From: an uncultured Bacilli bacterium
GTDB taxonomy: Bacteria > Bacillota_I > Bacilli_A > RF39 > UBA660
Length of the DNA: 64,000 nt
NCBI GenBank assembly: GCA_910589375.1
Contig: CAJUTK010000001.1
Coordinates: forward strand, 434,001-498,000
Direction of reading: 5' to 3'
In this document: positions 44,049 to 53,236 of the stretch, in pieces
Layout: each line of letters starts with the position of its first letter
Position numbering within the stretch: position 1 is the first letter of the stretch
Notes under the pieces: model-generated
What the model was told of the DNA's origin: nothing
Seen by the model: the letters and a program-made list of their open reading frames with translations, nothing else
The model's database searches: none
Program-made: the position numbers and the translations under genes

Positions 44049-45056
44049 ATGGAAGATAGAATTTTAACAAATGAAAAATTAAAAGAAGATCAAAATGAAT
44101 TATCTATTCGTCCAGAAGAATTAGAAGAGTATATCGGACAAAAGGAAGTAAAAGAAAACTTAGAAATCTTTATTAAGGCTGCTAAAATGAGGGATGAGCC
44201 ATTAGATCATGTGTTATTATATGGCCCACCTGGTTTAGGAAAAACTACATTAGCGTATATTATTGCCCATGAACTAGGAAGTAATATTCGTACTACTAGT
44301 GGTCCATCTATTGAGAAAAGTGGAGATTTAGCGGCAGTGCTTTCTAGTTTAGAACCTGGGGATGTCTTATTCATTGATGAAATTCATAGAATTCCAAGAT
44401 TCATAGAGGAAATTCTTTATTCTGCTATGGAGGATTTTACTTTAGATATTATTGTGGGAAGTGATTCCAATAGTAGAAATATAAGAATTGATTTGCCACC
44501 TTTTACATTAGTAGGGGCAACAACTCGCTCAGGGGATTTAACAGGACCTTTAAGAGATCGTTTTGGAATTATTAATAAATTAAATTATTATACTGTAGAA
44601 GAATTAAAACAGATTGCTAAGAGAACTGCTAAAGTATTAGATGTTACTATTGAGGAGGATGCTGCTTATGAGCTGGCTCGTCGTAGTAGAGGAACGCCTA
44701 GAATTGTAAATCGCTTGTTTAAACGAGTAAGAGATTTTGCATTAGTGATGGGAAATGGAGTTATGGATTTAGAAGTTACAAAATTGGCATTAGATAAATT
44801 AAGAGTAGATAGTTTAGGATTAGAGGAAACTGATTACCATTTACTTAAATCTATTATTGAGAAGTTTAATGGTGGACCAGTTGGAATAGAAGCAATTGCT
44901 TCTTCTATTGGAGAAGAACAAACAACTATAGAAGATGTATATGAACCATACTTATTACAAACTGGTTTATTAAAGAGAACTAGTCGTGGTAGAATGGTAA
45001 CTGCCAAGGCCTATGAACATTTAGGAATACCATATGTAGATAAGGATTCTAAGTAA
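44049..45056 (+). CDS. ruvB: Holliday junction helicase RuvB
   Basis: A 335-residue AAA+ motor. Walker A GPPGLGKTT, Walker B FIDEIHR, sensor GATTRSG, arginine finger region GPLRDRFG, winged-helix tail. It drives branch migration with RuvA. Confidence 0.97.
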   Translation: MEDRILTNEKLKEDQNELSIRPEELEEYIGQKEVKENLEIFIKAAKMRDEPLDHVLLYGPPGLGKTTLAYIIAHELGSNIRTTSGPSIEKSGDLAAVLSSLEPGDVLFIDEIHRIPRFIEEILYSAMEDFTLDIIVGSDSNSRNIRIDLPPFTLVGATTRSGDLTGPLRDRFGIINKLNYYTVEELKQIAKRTAKVLDVTIEEDAAYELARRSRGTPRIVNRLFKRVRDFALVMGNGVMDLEVTKLALDKLRVDSLGLEETDYHLLKSIIEKFNGGPVGIEAIASSIGEEQTTIEDVYEPYLLQTGLLKRTSRGRMVTAKAYEHLGIPYVDKDSK

Positions 45057-45126
45057 TGTTTTAATTTAGAGGAAAATGTACTTTAATATTTAATTGTAGT
45101 ATAATTAAAATAGGAGCGTGATTTTA

Positions 45127-45429
45127 ATGAAGAAAATATTATTAACAGTAATGTTTACTACTCTGTTTGTTGTTTTTGTTAGCAAGGTTTATGCAGGAAG
45201 TTTTTATCATCATGAAGCTAGGTGTGATGAAGGAGATTGTCCTAGAAGGAATAATCAAGTTAATGATATTCAAAATAATGTTGATGGTGTAGCAAATGAA
45301 GTAGTATACTATGATTGCGGAAATCCAAATTGTCATAGAACGGATGAACATACACATTATTATGAAACAAATGAACATCATCATTATGGTAATGGACATA
45401 ATCATTCTCATGGTAGAAATCATAGATAG
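45127..45429 (+). CDS. Small secreted His-rich protein
   Basis: A 100-residue protein with a signal peptide (ends VYAG near residue 23). The mature part has four cysteines and about 17 histidines, most in the last 35 residues (THYYETNEHHHYGNGHNHSHG). Such tails usually bind Zn, Ni or Cu. No lipobox or membrane anchor is seen. Start is the ATG at 45127; the GTG three codons upstream is too close to AGGAG. TATAAT at 45100-45105. No metal transporter is adjacent, so the role (metal scavenging or buffering) is inferred. Confidence 0.7.
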   Translation: MKKILLTVMFTTLFVVFVSKVYAGSFYHHEARCDEGDCPRRNNQVNDIQNNVDGVANEVVYYDCGNPNCHRTDEHTHYYETNEHHHYGNGHNHSHGRNHR

Positions 45430-45490
45430 TAAAGATGGTATAAAAATGTAAATTATAAATAGCTTGATGAGATATCAAAATTTAGAAACA

Positions 45491-45530
45491 GATAGGAAAT
45501 GAAAATATTAAACATTTGCTATCTTTTTAT
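45491..45530 (+). terminator. Rho-independent terminator
   Basis: GATAG-G-AAATG pairs with CATTT-G-CTATC, then TTTTTATTT. The rest of the gap to pssA holds a weaker hairpin near 45575-45608 and TATAAT at 45622-45627. Confidence 0.7.
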
Positions 45531-45655
45531 TTGGTAGAATAGGGATTATAGAATTGTTAAGTTTTCTTATAAAAAAAGAAACCTAAAATGTTATTCACTT
45601 GGTTTTTTCGGTCATATATGGTATAATTTTAAGTGTTAGAAGTTGAGGTTTTGAT

Positions 45656-46303
45656 ATGTTTATTGGAAAGTATAATAAATCAGTAATTGTTACTTATTTA
45701 GGAGTATTATCAACCATGTTAGGAATTTATCTTATTTTAGGATATTCTGTACCTAAGATAACAGGAGCAATTATTTGTTTAATGGTGTCTGGTATTTGTG
45801 ATATGTTTGATGGGAAAGTAGCACGTATGTGTAAAAATAGAACAGAGGAAGATAAAGAATATGGAATTCAAATAGATTCTTTAACTGATATGATTTCTTT
45901 TATAGCTCTTCCTATTGTAACTTTATATGGAATGAGTATTTATTTTGATATTGCTTTAAATCCAATTATTACGGTAATTGTATTAACTCTTTTTACGGTA
46001 GCAGGAATTAGTCGTTTAGCGTTTTTTAATTTAGGTGCTAATAGCGAAGATGGACCTGTAAAATATTATTCAGGACTTCCAGTTACTACAACAGCAATGA
46101 TATTCCCAGCAATCTATTTATTAAGATATGTAATTCCAAAAGATATTTTTGTGAGTATTTATTTAGGTGCCTTTGTTTTAATTGCATTCTTATTTGTCTA
46201 TAATTTTAAAATAAAAAAACCAAAGAAGAATTGGTGGTATATTACCTGTAGTGTACTTGCTATTATTATGACTGCTATTCTTGTCTATTTGAAGGTGAAA
46301 TAA
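45656..46303 (+). CDS. pssA: CDP-diacylglycerol-serine O-phosphatidyltransferase
   Basis: A 215-residue membrane enzyme. The CDP-alcohol phosphotransferase motif is clear: DMFDGKVARM, then the spaced Gly and two Asp in YGIQIDSLTDMISF. It makes phosphatidylserine. Its stop codon shares a base with the psd start, and psd uses its product. Confidence 0.92.
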   Translation: MFIGKYNKSVIVTYLGVLSTMLGIYLILGYSVPKITGAIICLMVSGICDMFDGKVARMCKNRTEEDKEYGIQIDSLTDMISFIALPIVTLYGMSIYFDIALNPIITVIVLTLFTVAGISRLAFFNLGANSEDGPVKYYSGLPVTTTAMIFPAIYLLRYVIPKDIFVSIYLGAFVLIAFLFVYNFKIKKPKKNWWYITCSVLAIIMTAILVYLKVK

Positions 46304-47157
46304 TGGTTTTCGATAGGAAGACTAATACCTATTATGAAGAGGGGAATAGTAAGTCTCTTCTCTTTTTGTACCACAATTTTTTTGGACGTTGTGTTTTGAA
46401 ATTGCTTACTAGAAGATTTGTAAGTATCCTTGGTGGCTGTTATATGAATAGTAGACTATCTAAACACAGAATTAAAAAGTTTATTCGTCAAAATCAAATT
46501 GATATAAGTGAATATGAGGAAACTAAATATATTTCTTTTAATGATTTTTTCACTAGAAAAATAAAAGAAGAAAAAAGAATTTTACCAAGTGATAACGAAT
46601 TGTTTCTTGCTCCAGCAGATTCTAAATTAACGGTTTATTCTATAGATGAAGATACTTGTTTTTGGATAAAAGATAGCTGTTATAGAGTATCTGATTTATT
46701 GCAGGATGAGGAACTTTCTAAAAAGTATGAGGGTGGTTATTGTTTTATCTTTCGATTAGGAGTAACAGATTATCATAGATATTCTTATATAGATGATGGT
46801 AAAGTTATTTCAAGCAAAACAATAAAAGGTATATTCCACACTGTTCAACCTATTGCTTTTAAAAAATATAAGGTGTTTCATGAGAATACGAGAGAGTATC
46901 AAGTCTTAGATACTTCTAATTTTGGATGTGTTATTCAAATGGAAGTTGGAGCTTTAATGGTAGGGAAAATAGTAAATAATGAGCGTCAAGAATTTAATCG
47001 TGGAGATGAAAAAGGATATTTTTGCTTTGGTGGATCTACTATTGTAGTTCTTGTAGAAAAGGATAAAGTTATTCCTGATTCCGATATTTTAAAAAATTCT
47101 TCTAAGGAGATTGAAACTAGAGTATATTTATATGAAGCAGTAGGGAGACGAAAATAA
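46303..47157 (+). CDS. psd: Phosphatidylserine decarboxylase
   Basis: A 284-residue pro-enzyme. ISFNDFFTRKIK near 75 and the self-cleavage site GGST in CFGGSTIVV near 245 (usually LGST) mark the family; cleavage before Ser gives the pyruvoyl group. It forms phosphatidylethanolamine from the PssA product. Overlaps its neighbours by one base on both sides. Confidence 0.92.
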   Translation: MVFDRKTNTYYEEGNSKSLLFLYHNFFGRCVLKLLTRRFVSILGGCYMNSRLSKHRIKKFIRQNQIDISEYEETKYISFNDFFTRKIKEEKRILPSDNELFLAPADSKLTVYSIDEDTCFWIKDSCYRVSDLLQDEELSKKYEGGYCFIFRLGVTDYHRYSYIDDGKVISSKTIKGIFHTVQPIAFKKYKVFHENTREYQVLDTSNFGCVIQMEVGALMVGKIVNNERQEFNRGDEKGYFCFGGSTIVVLVEKDKVIPDSDILKNSSKEIETRVYLYEAVGRRK

Positions 47158-47882
47158 TGATTATAAGAAAAGCTGTGCTAATTATTCATGGGTTTGCAGG
47201 TGGTGTATATGATGAAGAAAGACTTCAATATCATTTAAATTCTAAGTTAGAATTAGATGTTTATAATTTTACATTGCCAGGACATAAGAGAAATTTAACT
47301 CATGACATTTCTTATAGAGAATGGCTTGATTCTGCTGAAAAACATGTAGAGATGCTAATACAAAAAGGATATCGAACAATCTATGTAGTAGGTCATAGTA
47401 TGGGTGGTATTTTGGCGACTCATGTAGCTATCAAATATAAAGAAGTAAAAAAATTAGTTTTGGCAGCACCTGCTTTTCAATATTTAGATGAAGATACAGA
47501 ATTAAAAGATAAAGTAGATGCTCTTGTGAAAAATGGTATCAATATTGTAAAAACATATCATGCGAAAGAAATTCTATCAAGAATGCTTAAAGTATCTATT
47601 CCAATGCTTATGGAATTTAATAAGATAGTAGAATATTCGCAAGATAAACCTTCTAAAGTTACAGTTCCAACACTCATTTTTCAGGGAACAAACGATGAGA
47701 TTGTCCCACAGACAAGTTCAGAATTTGTTTATAACAATGTAAAAGGTAAAAAGTGGTTAGTTTATTTAGAGGGAATTACTCATGACATTTTCTGTAGTAG
47801 AAAGACAGATGTTGTTAATAGAGAAATAGAGAAGTTTTTCTTATCTCCTATTTATCATGAGAAACCAATTAGAAAATGGTAG
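47157..47882 (+). CDS. Alpha/beta hydrolase (carboxylesterase/monoacylglycerol lipase-like)
   Basis: A 241-residue hydrolase with nucleophile elbow VGHSMGG (Ser near 83), Asp in FQGTNDEIVPQ and His in GITHDIF. It may act on lipid esters, fitting the coupled phospholipid genes upstream. Confidence 0.85.
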   Translation: MIIRKAVLIIHGFAGGVYDEERLQYHLNSKLELDVYNFTLPGHKRNLTHDISYREWLDSAEKHVEMLIQKGYRTIYVVGHSMGGILATHVAIKYKEVKKLVLAAPAFQYLDEDTELKDKVDALVKNGINIVKTYHAKEILSRMLKVSIPMLMEFNKIVEYSQDKPSKVTVPTLIFQGTNDEIVPQTSSEFVYNNVKGKKWLVYLEGITHDIFCSRKTDVVNREIEKFFLSPIYHEKPIRKW

Positions 47883-47889
47883 GTGAAAT

Positions 47890-48918
47890 ATGAAAACAGA
47901 CGATTTTGACTTTGAGTTACCAGAAGAGTTGATAGCCCAGACTCCATTACCCAAAAGAGATGATTCGAAATTACTTGTTCTTCATAAAGAAACAGGTAAT
48001 ATAGAACATAAACATTTTAGTGATATTTTAGATTATTTACATGAGGGGGATGTTTTAGTTTTAAATGATACGAAAGTCATGCCAGCTCGTCTTTATGGAG
48101 TAAAAGAAGAAACTGGTGCAGTTATAGAGATATTGATGTTGAAAGAAAGGGACTCAGATAACTGGGAATGTTTAGTAAAACCAGCTAAGAGAATTCATGT
48201 TGGGGAAACAGTTACTTTTTCTCCTAAACTAAAAGCAACTTGTACGAGTATAGGTGAAGAAGGAATTCGAGGATTTCATTTTGAATATGATGGTATATTT
48301 TATGAGATTTTAGATGAATTAGGAGAGATGCCGCTTCCGCCTTATATCCATGAAAAACTAGAAGAAAAAGATAGATATCAAACGGTATATGCAAAAAATA
48401 TAGGAAGTGCAGCAGCGCCTACTGCAGGCCTCCATTTTACGAAAGAGTTACTTGAGAGGATAGAAGAAAAGAAAATAATTGTCACTTATGTTACCTTACA
48501 TGTTGGGCTTGGTACCTTTAGACCAGTTAGTGTAGAAGATGTAACCAAGCATAAAATGCATAGTGAGTTTTATACAATGAGTAAGGAAACAGCGGATATT
48601 TTAAATGAAGCAAAGAAAGATAATAGAAGAATTATTAGTGTAGGAACTACTTCTACAAGAACATTAGAAACAATTATAAAAGCACATGGTACCTTTAAAG
48701 AGTGTAGTGGTTGGACAGAAATATTTATTTATCCTGGATATCAATTTGAAGCAATTGATGCGTTAATTACAAATTTTCATTTACCAAAATCGACATTGCT
48801 TATGTTAGTGAGTGCACTTGCTAGTAAAGAGTTTATATTAAATGCTTATAAAATAGCAGTAGAAAATAAATATCGCTTCTTTTCATTTGGCGATAGTATG
48901 TTTATAACTAATGAGTGA
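47890..48918 (+). CDS. queA: tRNA preQ1(34) S-adenosylmethionine ribosyltransferase-isomerase
   Basis: A 342-residue enzyme of normal length. DFDFELPEELIAQTPLPKRDDS at the start, AAPTAGLHFT, HVGLGTFRPV and FGDSMFI at the end. It makes epoxyqueuosine on tRNA. It overlaps the next gene by 8 bases. Confidence 0.96.
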   Translation: MKTDDFDFELPEELIAQTPLPKRDDSKLLVLHKETGNIEHKHFSDILDYLHEGDVLVLNDTKVMPARLYGVKEETGAVIEILMLKERDSDNWECLVKPAKRIHVGETVTFSPKLKATCTSIGEEGIRGFHFEYDGIFYEILDELGEMPLPPYIHEKLEEKDRYQTVYAKNIGSAAAPTAGLHFTKELLERIEEKKIIVTYVTLHVGLGTFRPVSVEDVTKHKMHSEFYTMSKETADILNEAKKDNRRIISVGTTSTRTLETIIKAHGTFKECSGWTEIFIYPGYQFEAIDALITNFHLPKSTLLMLVSALASKEFILNAYKIAVENKYRFFSFGDSMFITNE

Positions 48919-49855
48919 TTTATTAAATCAATTATTACAGGATTTTGTATATGAAGATGAACTTGGTGAAATTGACATCAGTTTTATCAGAAGTTTACAG
49001 AAATTAATTACAAGACAGAAAGTTTCTTTACAGCCACAAACTTACAAGACTAAAATGGGACTTGATAAAACACAAGAATACGCCCATCAATTTTTGAGAA
49101 AATTAGATAAAAGATATGATGATTACTTTACACTTCTTTTAGATACAGGTGTTATTCATATTCATAGTAGAATGAAAAGAGAACATAGACTTTCTATGGT
49201 GACTTTTCCATCAACTGGTAGAAGAGTTGATATTTACGCAACTAAAACATTAGAAGATGCTTACACTTTTGTTCATGAAGTGATGCATAGTTGGAATAGT
49301 GATGAGGCAAATTTCACAGTGACATGGCATTTTATGACAGAGTGCTTTTCTATTTTAGCAGAAAACCTTCAGTGTGATAGTATGTTAGGGTTACATCCAG
49401 AATATAAAAAGAACAAAAGAGATACTTATTATGCTTTAAGAGAAAGAGCAATTATGTTAGGTTTTGAATTAGATTTAGTAGACTTTTATATGTCACATGG
49501 CTATATTGATGATGAAATGATGCTTCGTTATATAGAAACAAAAAGTAGAGAAGAAAGGTGTACGATATCGAATCATTTAGACTGGATAGAAGAAAACCAA
49601 ATGCTGAAATTTGATTTTCTACAAAGAGATGTTATTGGAGGTGTTATGGCATCTTATATGCATAACCGCATATTAGATAATCCAAAAAGAATAGGAGAAT
49701 TTATAGAGTTAAATGATCATTGTAATGAGATTCCTTTTTTGGATTTAATTCGATACTTAGACTTAGAAGTAAAAGATTTAGATACTTGGGAATTAGAAGA
49801 GGAATCATTACAAAAATTAGAACATAGTTATCAAAAAGAATTAAAAAGTTTATAG
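48911..49855 (+). CDS. Probable zinc metallopeptidase (HExxH), 314 residues
   Basis: A soluble protein not matched to a named family by eye. The centre has FVHEVMHSWNSDE (residues 120-132) followed by TECFSILAE (143-151). HExxH and a downstream Glu about 20 residues later form a gluzincin-like zinc site similar in spacing to M3 oligopeptidases. No signal peptide, so it should act in the cytoplasm. It overlaps queA and precedes the cofE-like gene by 10 bp. Peptidase activity is an inference from the motif. Confidence 0.6.
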   Translation: MSDLLNQLLQDFVYEDELGEIDISFIRSLQKLITRQKVSLQPQTYKTKMGLDKTQEYAHQFLRKLDKRYDDYFTLLLDTGVIHIHSRMKREHRLSMVTFPSTGRRVDIYATKTLEDAYTFVHEVMHSWNSDEANFTVTWHFMTECFSILAENLQCDSMLGLHPEYKKNKRDTYYALRERAIMLGFELDLVDFYMSHGYIDDEMMLRYIETKSREERCTISNHLDWIEENQMLKFDFLQRDVIGGVMASYMHNRILDNPKRIGEFIELNDHCNEIPFLDLIRYLDLEVKDLDTWELEEESLQKLEHSYQKELKSL

Positions 49856-49865
49856 GAGGAATATT

Positions 49866-51050
49866 ATGAGAAATGTAGGAACAGTTGTAAGGGGAATACG
49901 TACCCCAATTATTAAGGAGCATGATGATTTAGCAAATATTGTTGTAAATTCATTGATGGAGGCTTCTAAATCAGAACCATTTACTTTTAGAGATAAAGAT
50001 ATAGTTGCTATTACAGAAGCAGTAGTAGGAATCTCAGAAGGAAACTATGTAACAGTAGATGATATAGCAACAGATGTTGCAAATAAATTTCCAGAACGGG
50101 AAGTAGGAATTGTATTTCCAATTTTAAGTAGAAACCGTTTTTCTATGATTTTAAAAGGAATAGCTCGTGGAATGAATAAGATAACAATGTTACTTAGTTT
50201 TCCATCAGATGAAGTAGGAAATGGTATTTTAGATGAAGAAAAATTAGATAATAGTACTTATACACTTGGAGATGTAATAAGTGAATCTGATTATGAGAAA
50301 GACTTTGGAGATTTTATTCATCCATTTACTGGAATTAATATGGTTCATTTTTATAGAGAACTAATTGAATCAGAAAATTGTCAAGTAGAGTTTGTATTCG
50401 CTAATAATGCAAAAACTATTTTGAATTATACAAACAATGTACTTAATTGTGACATTCATACTAGATTAAAAACTAAGAAAATGTTGAGTGAAGCTGGTGC
50501 TCATGTATATGGTCTTTATGAGATTATGAATGCACCAATTAATGGAAGTGGATTTAATCCGGATTATGGATTATTAGGCTCTAATAAATCAACAGAAGAA
50601 AGATTAAAATTGTTCCCAAAAACAGGAAATACATTAGTAGTTGAAATTCAAAATAAATTAAGAGAATTAACTGGTAAAGAAATAGAAGTAATGGTATATG
50701 GAGACGGTGCTTTTAAAGATCCTGTTGGACATATTTGGGAGCTTGCAGATCCAGTGGTATCACCTGCCTATACCAAGGGATTAGAAGGAACACCAAACGA
50801 AATTAAATTAAAATATATTTCTGATAATAAGTTTGCAAATTTATCAGGTGATGAATTAAAAGAGGCTATTAAAGGCGAAATTCGTGAAAAAAATAGTGAT
50901 TTAAAGGGAAATATGCTATCACAAGGTACAACTCCAAGAAGAATTACAGATTTGGTTGGATCACTATGTGATTTAACAAGTGGTAGTGGTGATAAAGGTA
51001 CTCCTGTAGTTTTTATTCAAGGATATTTCGATAACTTATCAAATGACTAA
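49866..51050 (+). CDS. CofE-like F420-0:gamma-glutamyl ligase family protein
   Basis: A 394-residue protein. IRTPIIKEHDDLANIV, DKDIVAITEAVVGISEG and VYGDGAFKDPVGHIWELADPVVSPAYT match the CofE-like proteins common in Firmicutes that lack coenzyme F420. The true CofE adds glutamate to F420-0. No F420 genes are visible here, so the substrate is unknown (another gamma-glutamyl acceptor is possible). AGGAGG site; miaA starts 8 bases before its end. Confidence 0.8.
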   Translation: MRNVGTVVRGIRTPIIKEHDDLANIVVNSLMEASKSEPFTFRDKDIVAITEAVVGISEGNYVTVDDIATDVANKFPEREVGIVFPILSRNRFSMILKGIARGMNKITMLLSFPSDEVGNGILDEEKLDNSTYTLGDVISESDYEKDFGDFIHPFTGINMVHFYRELIESENCQVEFVFANNAKTILNYTNNVLNCDIHTRLKTKKMLSEAGAHVYGLYEIMNAPINGSGFNPDYGLLGSNKSTEERLKLFPKTGNTLVVEIQNKLRELTGKEIEVMVYGDGAFKDPVGHIWELADPVVSPAYTKGLEGTPNEIKLKYISDNKFANLSGDELKEAIKGEIREKNSDLKGNMLSQGTTPRRITDLVGSLCDLTSGSGDKGTPVVFIQGYFDNLSND

Positions 51051-51936
51051 TATGAATAAGGTAATTGTAATATGTGGTCCTACAGCAGTAGGAAAAACAA
51101 AACTTAGTGTAGAACTTGCAAAAAAACTAGAAGGAGAAATTATCAACGCTGATAGTACCCAAGTATTTAAAATGATGGATATTGGTACTGCTAAAGTAAC
51201 AGAAGAAGAAAAAGAAAATGTTCCCCATCATTTATTTGACATTAAAAATCCTGATGAAGAATATACTGTTTTTGATTATCAAAGAGATTGTAGATATTGG
51301 ATTGATGACATTTTAAATAGAGGAAAGACTCCCATCTTAGTAGGAGGGACAGGTCTTTATATAAAAGCAGCTTTATATGACTATAAATTTGAGGAAGAAA
51401 ATCAAACATTCTCATTTGAAGATAAGTCAGATGAAGAACTGTATAGAGAATTAAAGAATGTAGATCCTGATACAGAGATTCATCCTAATAATAGAAAAAG
51501 AATTGAAAGGGCTCTAAGTTACTATTATGAACATGGAGTTCCTATTAGTAGCCAGGAAAAGGCAACTAGAATTTTATATGATACTATTTTCTTAGGACTT
51601 ACAACAGATAGAGATATTTTATATGAACGTATTAATAAGCGTACTTATCAAATGATAGAAGAAGGATTGTTAGAAGAAGCAAAAAAAATTTACGATTTGA
51701 AATATCGCAGTAAAGCTATTTTAACTCCAATTTGTTATAAAGAATTATTTCCTTACTTTGAAGGAAACTGTTCTTTAGAAGAATCTATAGAATTGATTCA
51801 ACAAAGATGTAGACGATATGCTAAAAGGCAATACACTTGGTTTAATCATCAACTTCCTGTTATTTGGTTAGAGGTAGATTTTAAATGTTTTCAAAATACA
51901 ATAGAAGAAGCTATTTCTAAAATAAAAAACACCTAA
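51043..51936 (+). CDS. miaA: tRNA dimethylallyltransferase
   Basis: A 297-residue enzyme. P-loop GPTAVGKTKLSVELA, INADSTQVFKMMDIGTAK, VGGTGLYIKA and RRYAKRQYTWF. It adds an isopentenyl group to A37. The start overlaps the previous gene; a second ATG three codons in (51052) is equally possible, as no ribosome site is clear. Confidence 0.96.
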   Translation: MTNMNKVIVICGPTAVGKTKLSVELAKKLEGEIINADSTQVFKMMDIGTAKVTEEEKENVPHHLFDIKNPDEEYTVFDYQRDCRYWIDDILNRGKTPILVGGTGLYIKAALYDYKFEEENQTFSFEDKSDEELYRELKNVDPDTEIHPNNRKRIERALSYYYEHGVPISSQEKATRILYDTIFLGLTTDRDILYERINKRTYQMIEEGLLEEAKKIYDLKYRSKAILTPICYKELFPYFEGNCSLEESIELIQQRCRRYAKRQYTWFNHQLPVIWLEVDFKCFQNTIEEAISKIKNT

Positions 51937-51951
51937 TGGTGTTTTTATTTT
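51921..51951. terminator. Bidirectional terminator between miaA and the CPBP protease gene
   Basis: AAAAACACC and GGTGTTTTT around TAAT, overlapping the ends of both convergent genes. Confidence 0.85.
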
Positions 51952-52826
51952 GCAAAGAATGTAATAATTTGTAGAGTTACTAAAATTCCATTATGAATAG
52001 TATGTAAACTAATAGGTACAAAGATATTATCAGACTTTAAAAGTGTATAAGCAAATACCCATCCTGGTATACTATAGGGAATTAAAAATAACCAATCTGT
52101 CCATACAGTAGCATTTCCTATAACATGCATAAACCCAAATACTAGTCCTGATAAAAATATGAAGAAATATTTTGTATAACAACTTATTTTACGTATTGAA
52201 AATCGAAATATTAATTCTTCTATTAAAGGTGCAAAAATAACAGAAACAATGAATGTATAAATAGGTAATGCTTTTATTAAAACACGAACTTGTTCTTCAT
52301 TTTTTGCTATATCACTAGTAAATGGTTTAATAATTAAATTACTCACCATCATTAGGCCCAAAGCAATAAACCAGTATTTAATATATTCTTTTAAATAATC
52401 TTTAAAATGGGTAATAAAATTTAAGAACTGTTCTTTTATCTCTTTAAAGTAACTCCTTATTATAATTAAAATCATAGAGAGTTCATAAATTAAAGAGTAT
52501 GATAATAATGCTTCTGCTGGCCATTTGGTATAGTCTATTTGAAATAGCTCTAAAGGTAAGTATTGATAAGTAGACGCTAGTAAATAAAATAAAAAAACAG
52601 ACATTCCCCGTAAAAATTCTTCTTTTCCTTTTTTAAATCCTAAAAGGATTAGTAGAAGAATAACAGTATCATAGAAAAGACAGTATCCAAAAATCGCAAT
52701 ATCTGGCCATTCATGATAAGAAATATGAAACAAATTTAATGGCAAATCTTGATGGATGATAATTAATAAAAAGATAATAAAAATCCATATAGTATCCATT
52801 ACAATTCTCTGTTTCTTCTTTTCCAT
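51945..52826 (-). CDS. CPBP-family intramembrane metalloprotease (CAAX-type)
   Basis: A 293-residue protein with about eight membrane helices. The motifs APLIEELIFRFSIR (EExxxR), GFMHVIG (FxxxH) and SLHTIHNG (HxxxN) form the CPBP active site. Such proteins cleave or modify peptides and are often linked to bacteriocin self-immunity, but no bacteriocin gene is nearby. The start is set by GGGTGACTAAT. Confidence 0.87.
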   Translation of the reverse strand: MEKKKQRIVMDTIWIFIIFLLIIIHQDLPLNLFHISYHEWPDIAIFGYCLFYDTVILLLILLGFKKGKEEFLRGMSVFLFYLLASTYQYLPLELFQIDYTKWPAEALLSYSLIYELSMILIIIRSYFKEIKEQFLNFITHFKDYLKEYIKYWFIALGLMMVSNLIIKPFTSDIAKNEEQVRVLIKALPIYTFIVSVIFAPLIEELIFRFSIRKISCYTKYFFIFLSGLVFGFMHVIGNATVWTDWLFLIPYSIPGWVFAYTLLKSDNIFVPISLHTIHNGILVTLQIITFFAK

Positions 52827-52910
52827 ATTAGTCACCCTTTCAGACATTAACATTATATCAGAAAATAGTAAAAAAATAATAAAAAAGTATTCATTCTTAA
52901 AAAAATGTGC

Positions 52911-52958
52911 TATAATATTAGCAGTTCTACAGAGAGAAGAGTGGGGATTCCCACTCTT
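52911..52958 (+). promoter_or_regulatory. Promoter -10 box and leader hairpin of the rimP operon
   Basis: TATAAT is at 52911-52916. A GC-rich perfect hairpin follows at 52937-52958 (AAGAGTGGG, loop GATT, CCCACTCTT), inside the leader before the AGGAGG site. The sequence after it is only moderately T-rich, so it may act as a weak attenuator or stabilise the 5' end. Confidence 0.6.
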
Positions 52959-52980
52959 TAATATTTATTTAGGAGGAAAT

Positions 52981-53235
52981 ATGGACATTGTAAGAGAAGT
53001 AAAAGAACTAATTACTGTGCCTGTAAATGAGGCAGGTTATGTAATAGATGAGGTTCTTTACGAAAAAGAAGATAGGACAAGTTTTTTAAGAGTAATTATT
53101 GATAAAGCAGGAGTAGTAGATGTTGATGATTGTGTTACAGTAAGCAATATTATAAATCCTCTACTAGATGAAAAAGACTTTATTGATGAAAGCTATATTT
53201 TAGACGTTTGTTCTAAAGAGAAAGGATGTGAATAA
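52981..53235 (+). CDS. rimP: RimP, N-terminal domain only
   Basis: An 84-residue protein; RimP is usually about 150. The whole N-terminal domain is present (VREVKELITVPVNEAGYVIDEV, FLRVIIDKAGVVDVDDCVTVS, YILDVCS), but the chain stops where other RimPs continue with SPGxxRPL and an SH3-like C-terminal domain. nusA begins 1 base after the stop, leaving no room for a lost remainder. RimP helps mature the 30S subunit. The open frame upstream of 52981 runs through the promoter and is not coding. Confidence 0.88.
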   Translation: MDIVREVKELITVPVNEAGYVIDEVLYEKEDRTSFLRVIIDKAGVVDVDDCVTVSNIINPLLDEKDFIDESYILDVCSKEKGCE

Positions 53236-53236
53236 A

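Noticed and set aside
45142..45478. Minus-strand ORFs opposite the His-rich gene
   Set aside because: They are Met/Ile/His-rich shadows of the His/Asn codon pattern; the plus-strand gene has a signal peptide, promoter and terminator.
52756..52980. Upstream extension of the rimP reading frame
   Set aside because: The extension crosses the TATAAT box and leader hairpin. The ATG at 52981 has an AGGAGG site and gives the normal RimP start.
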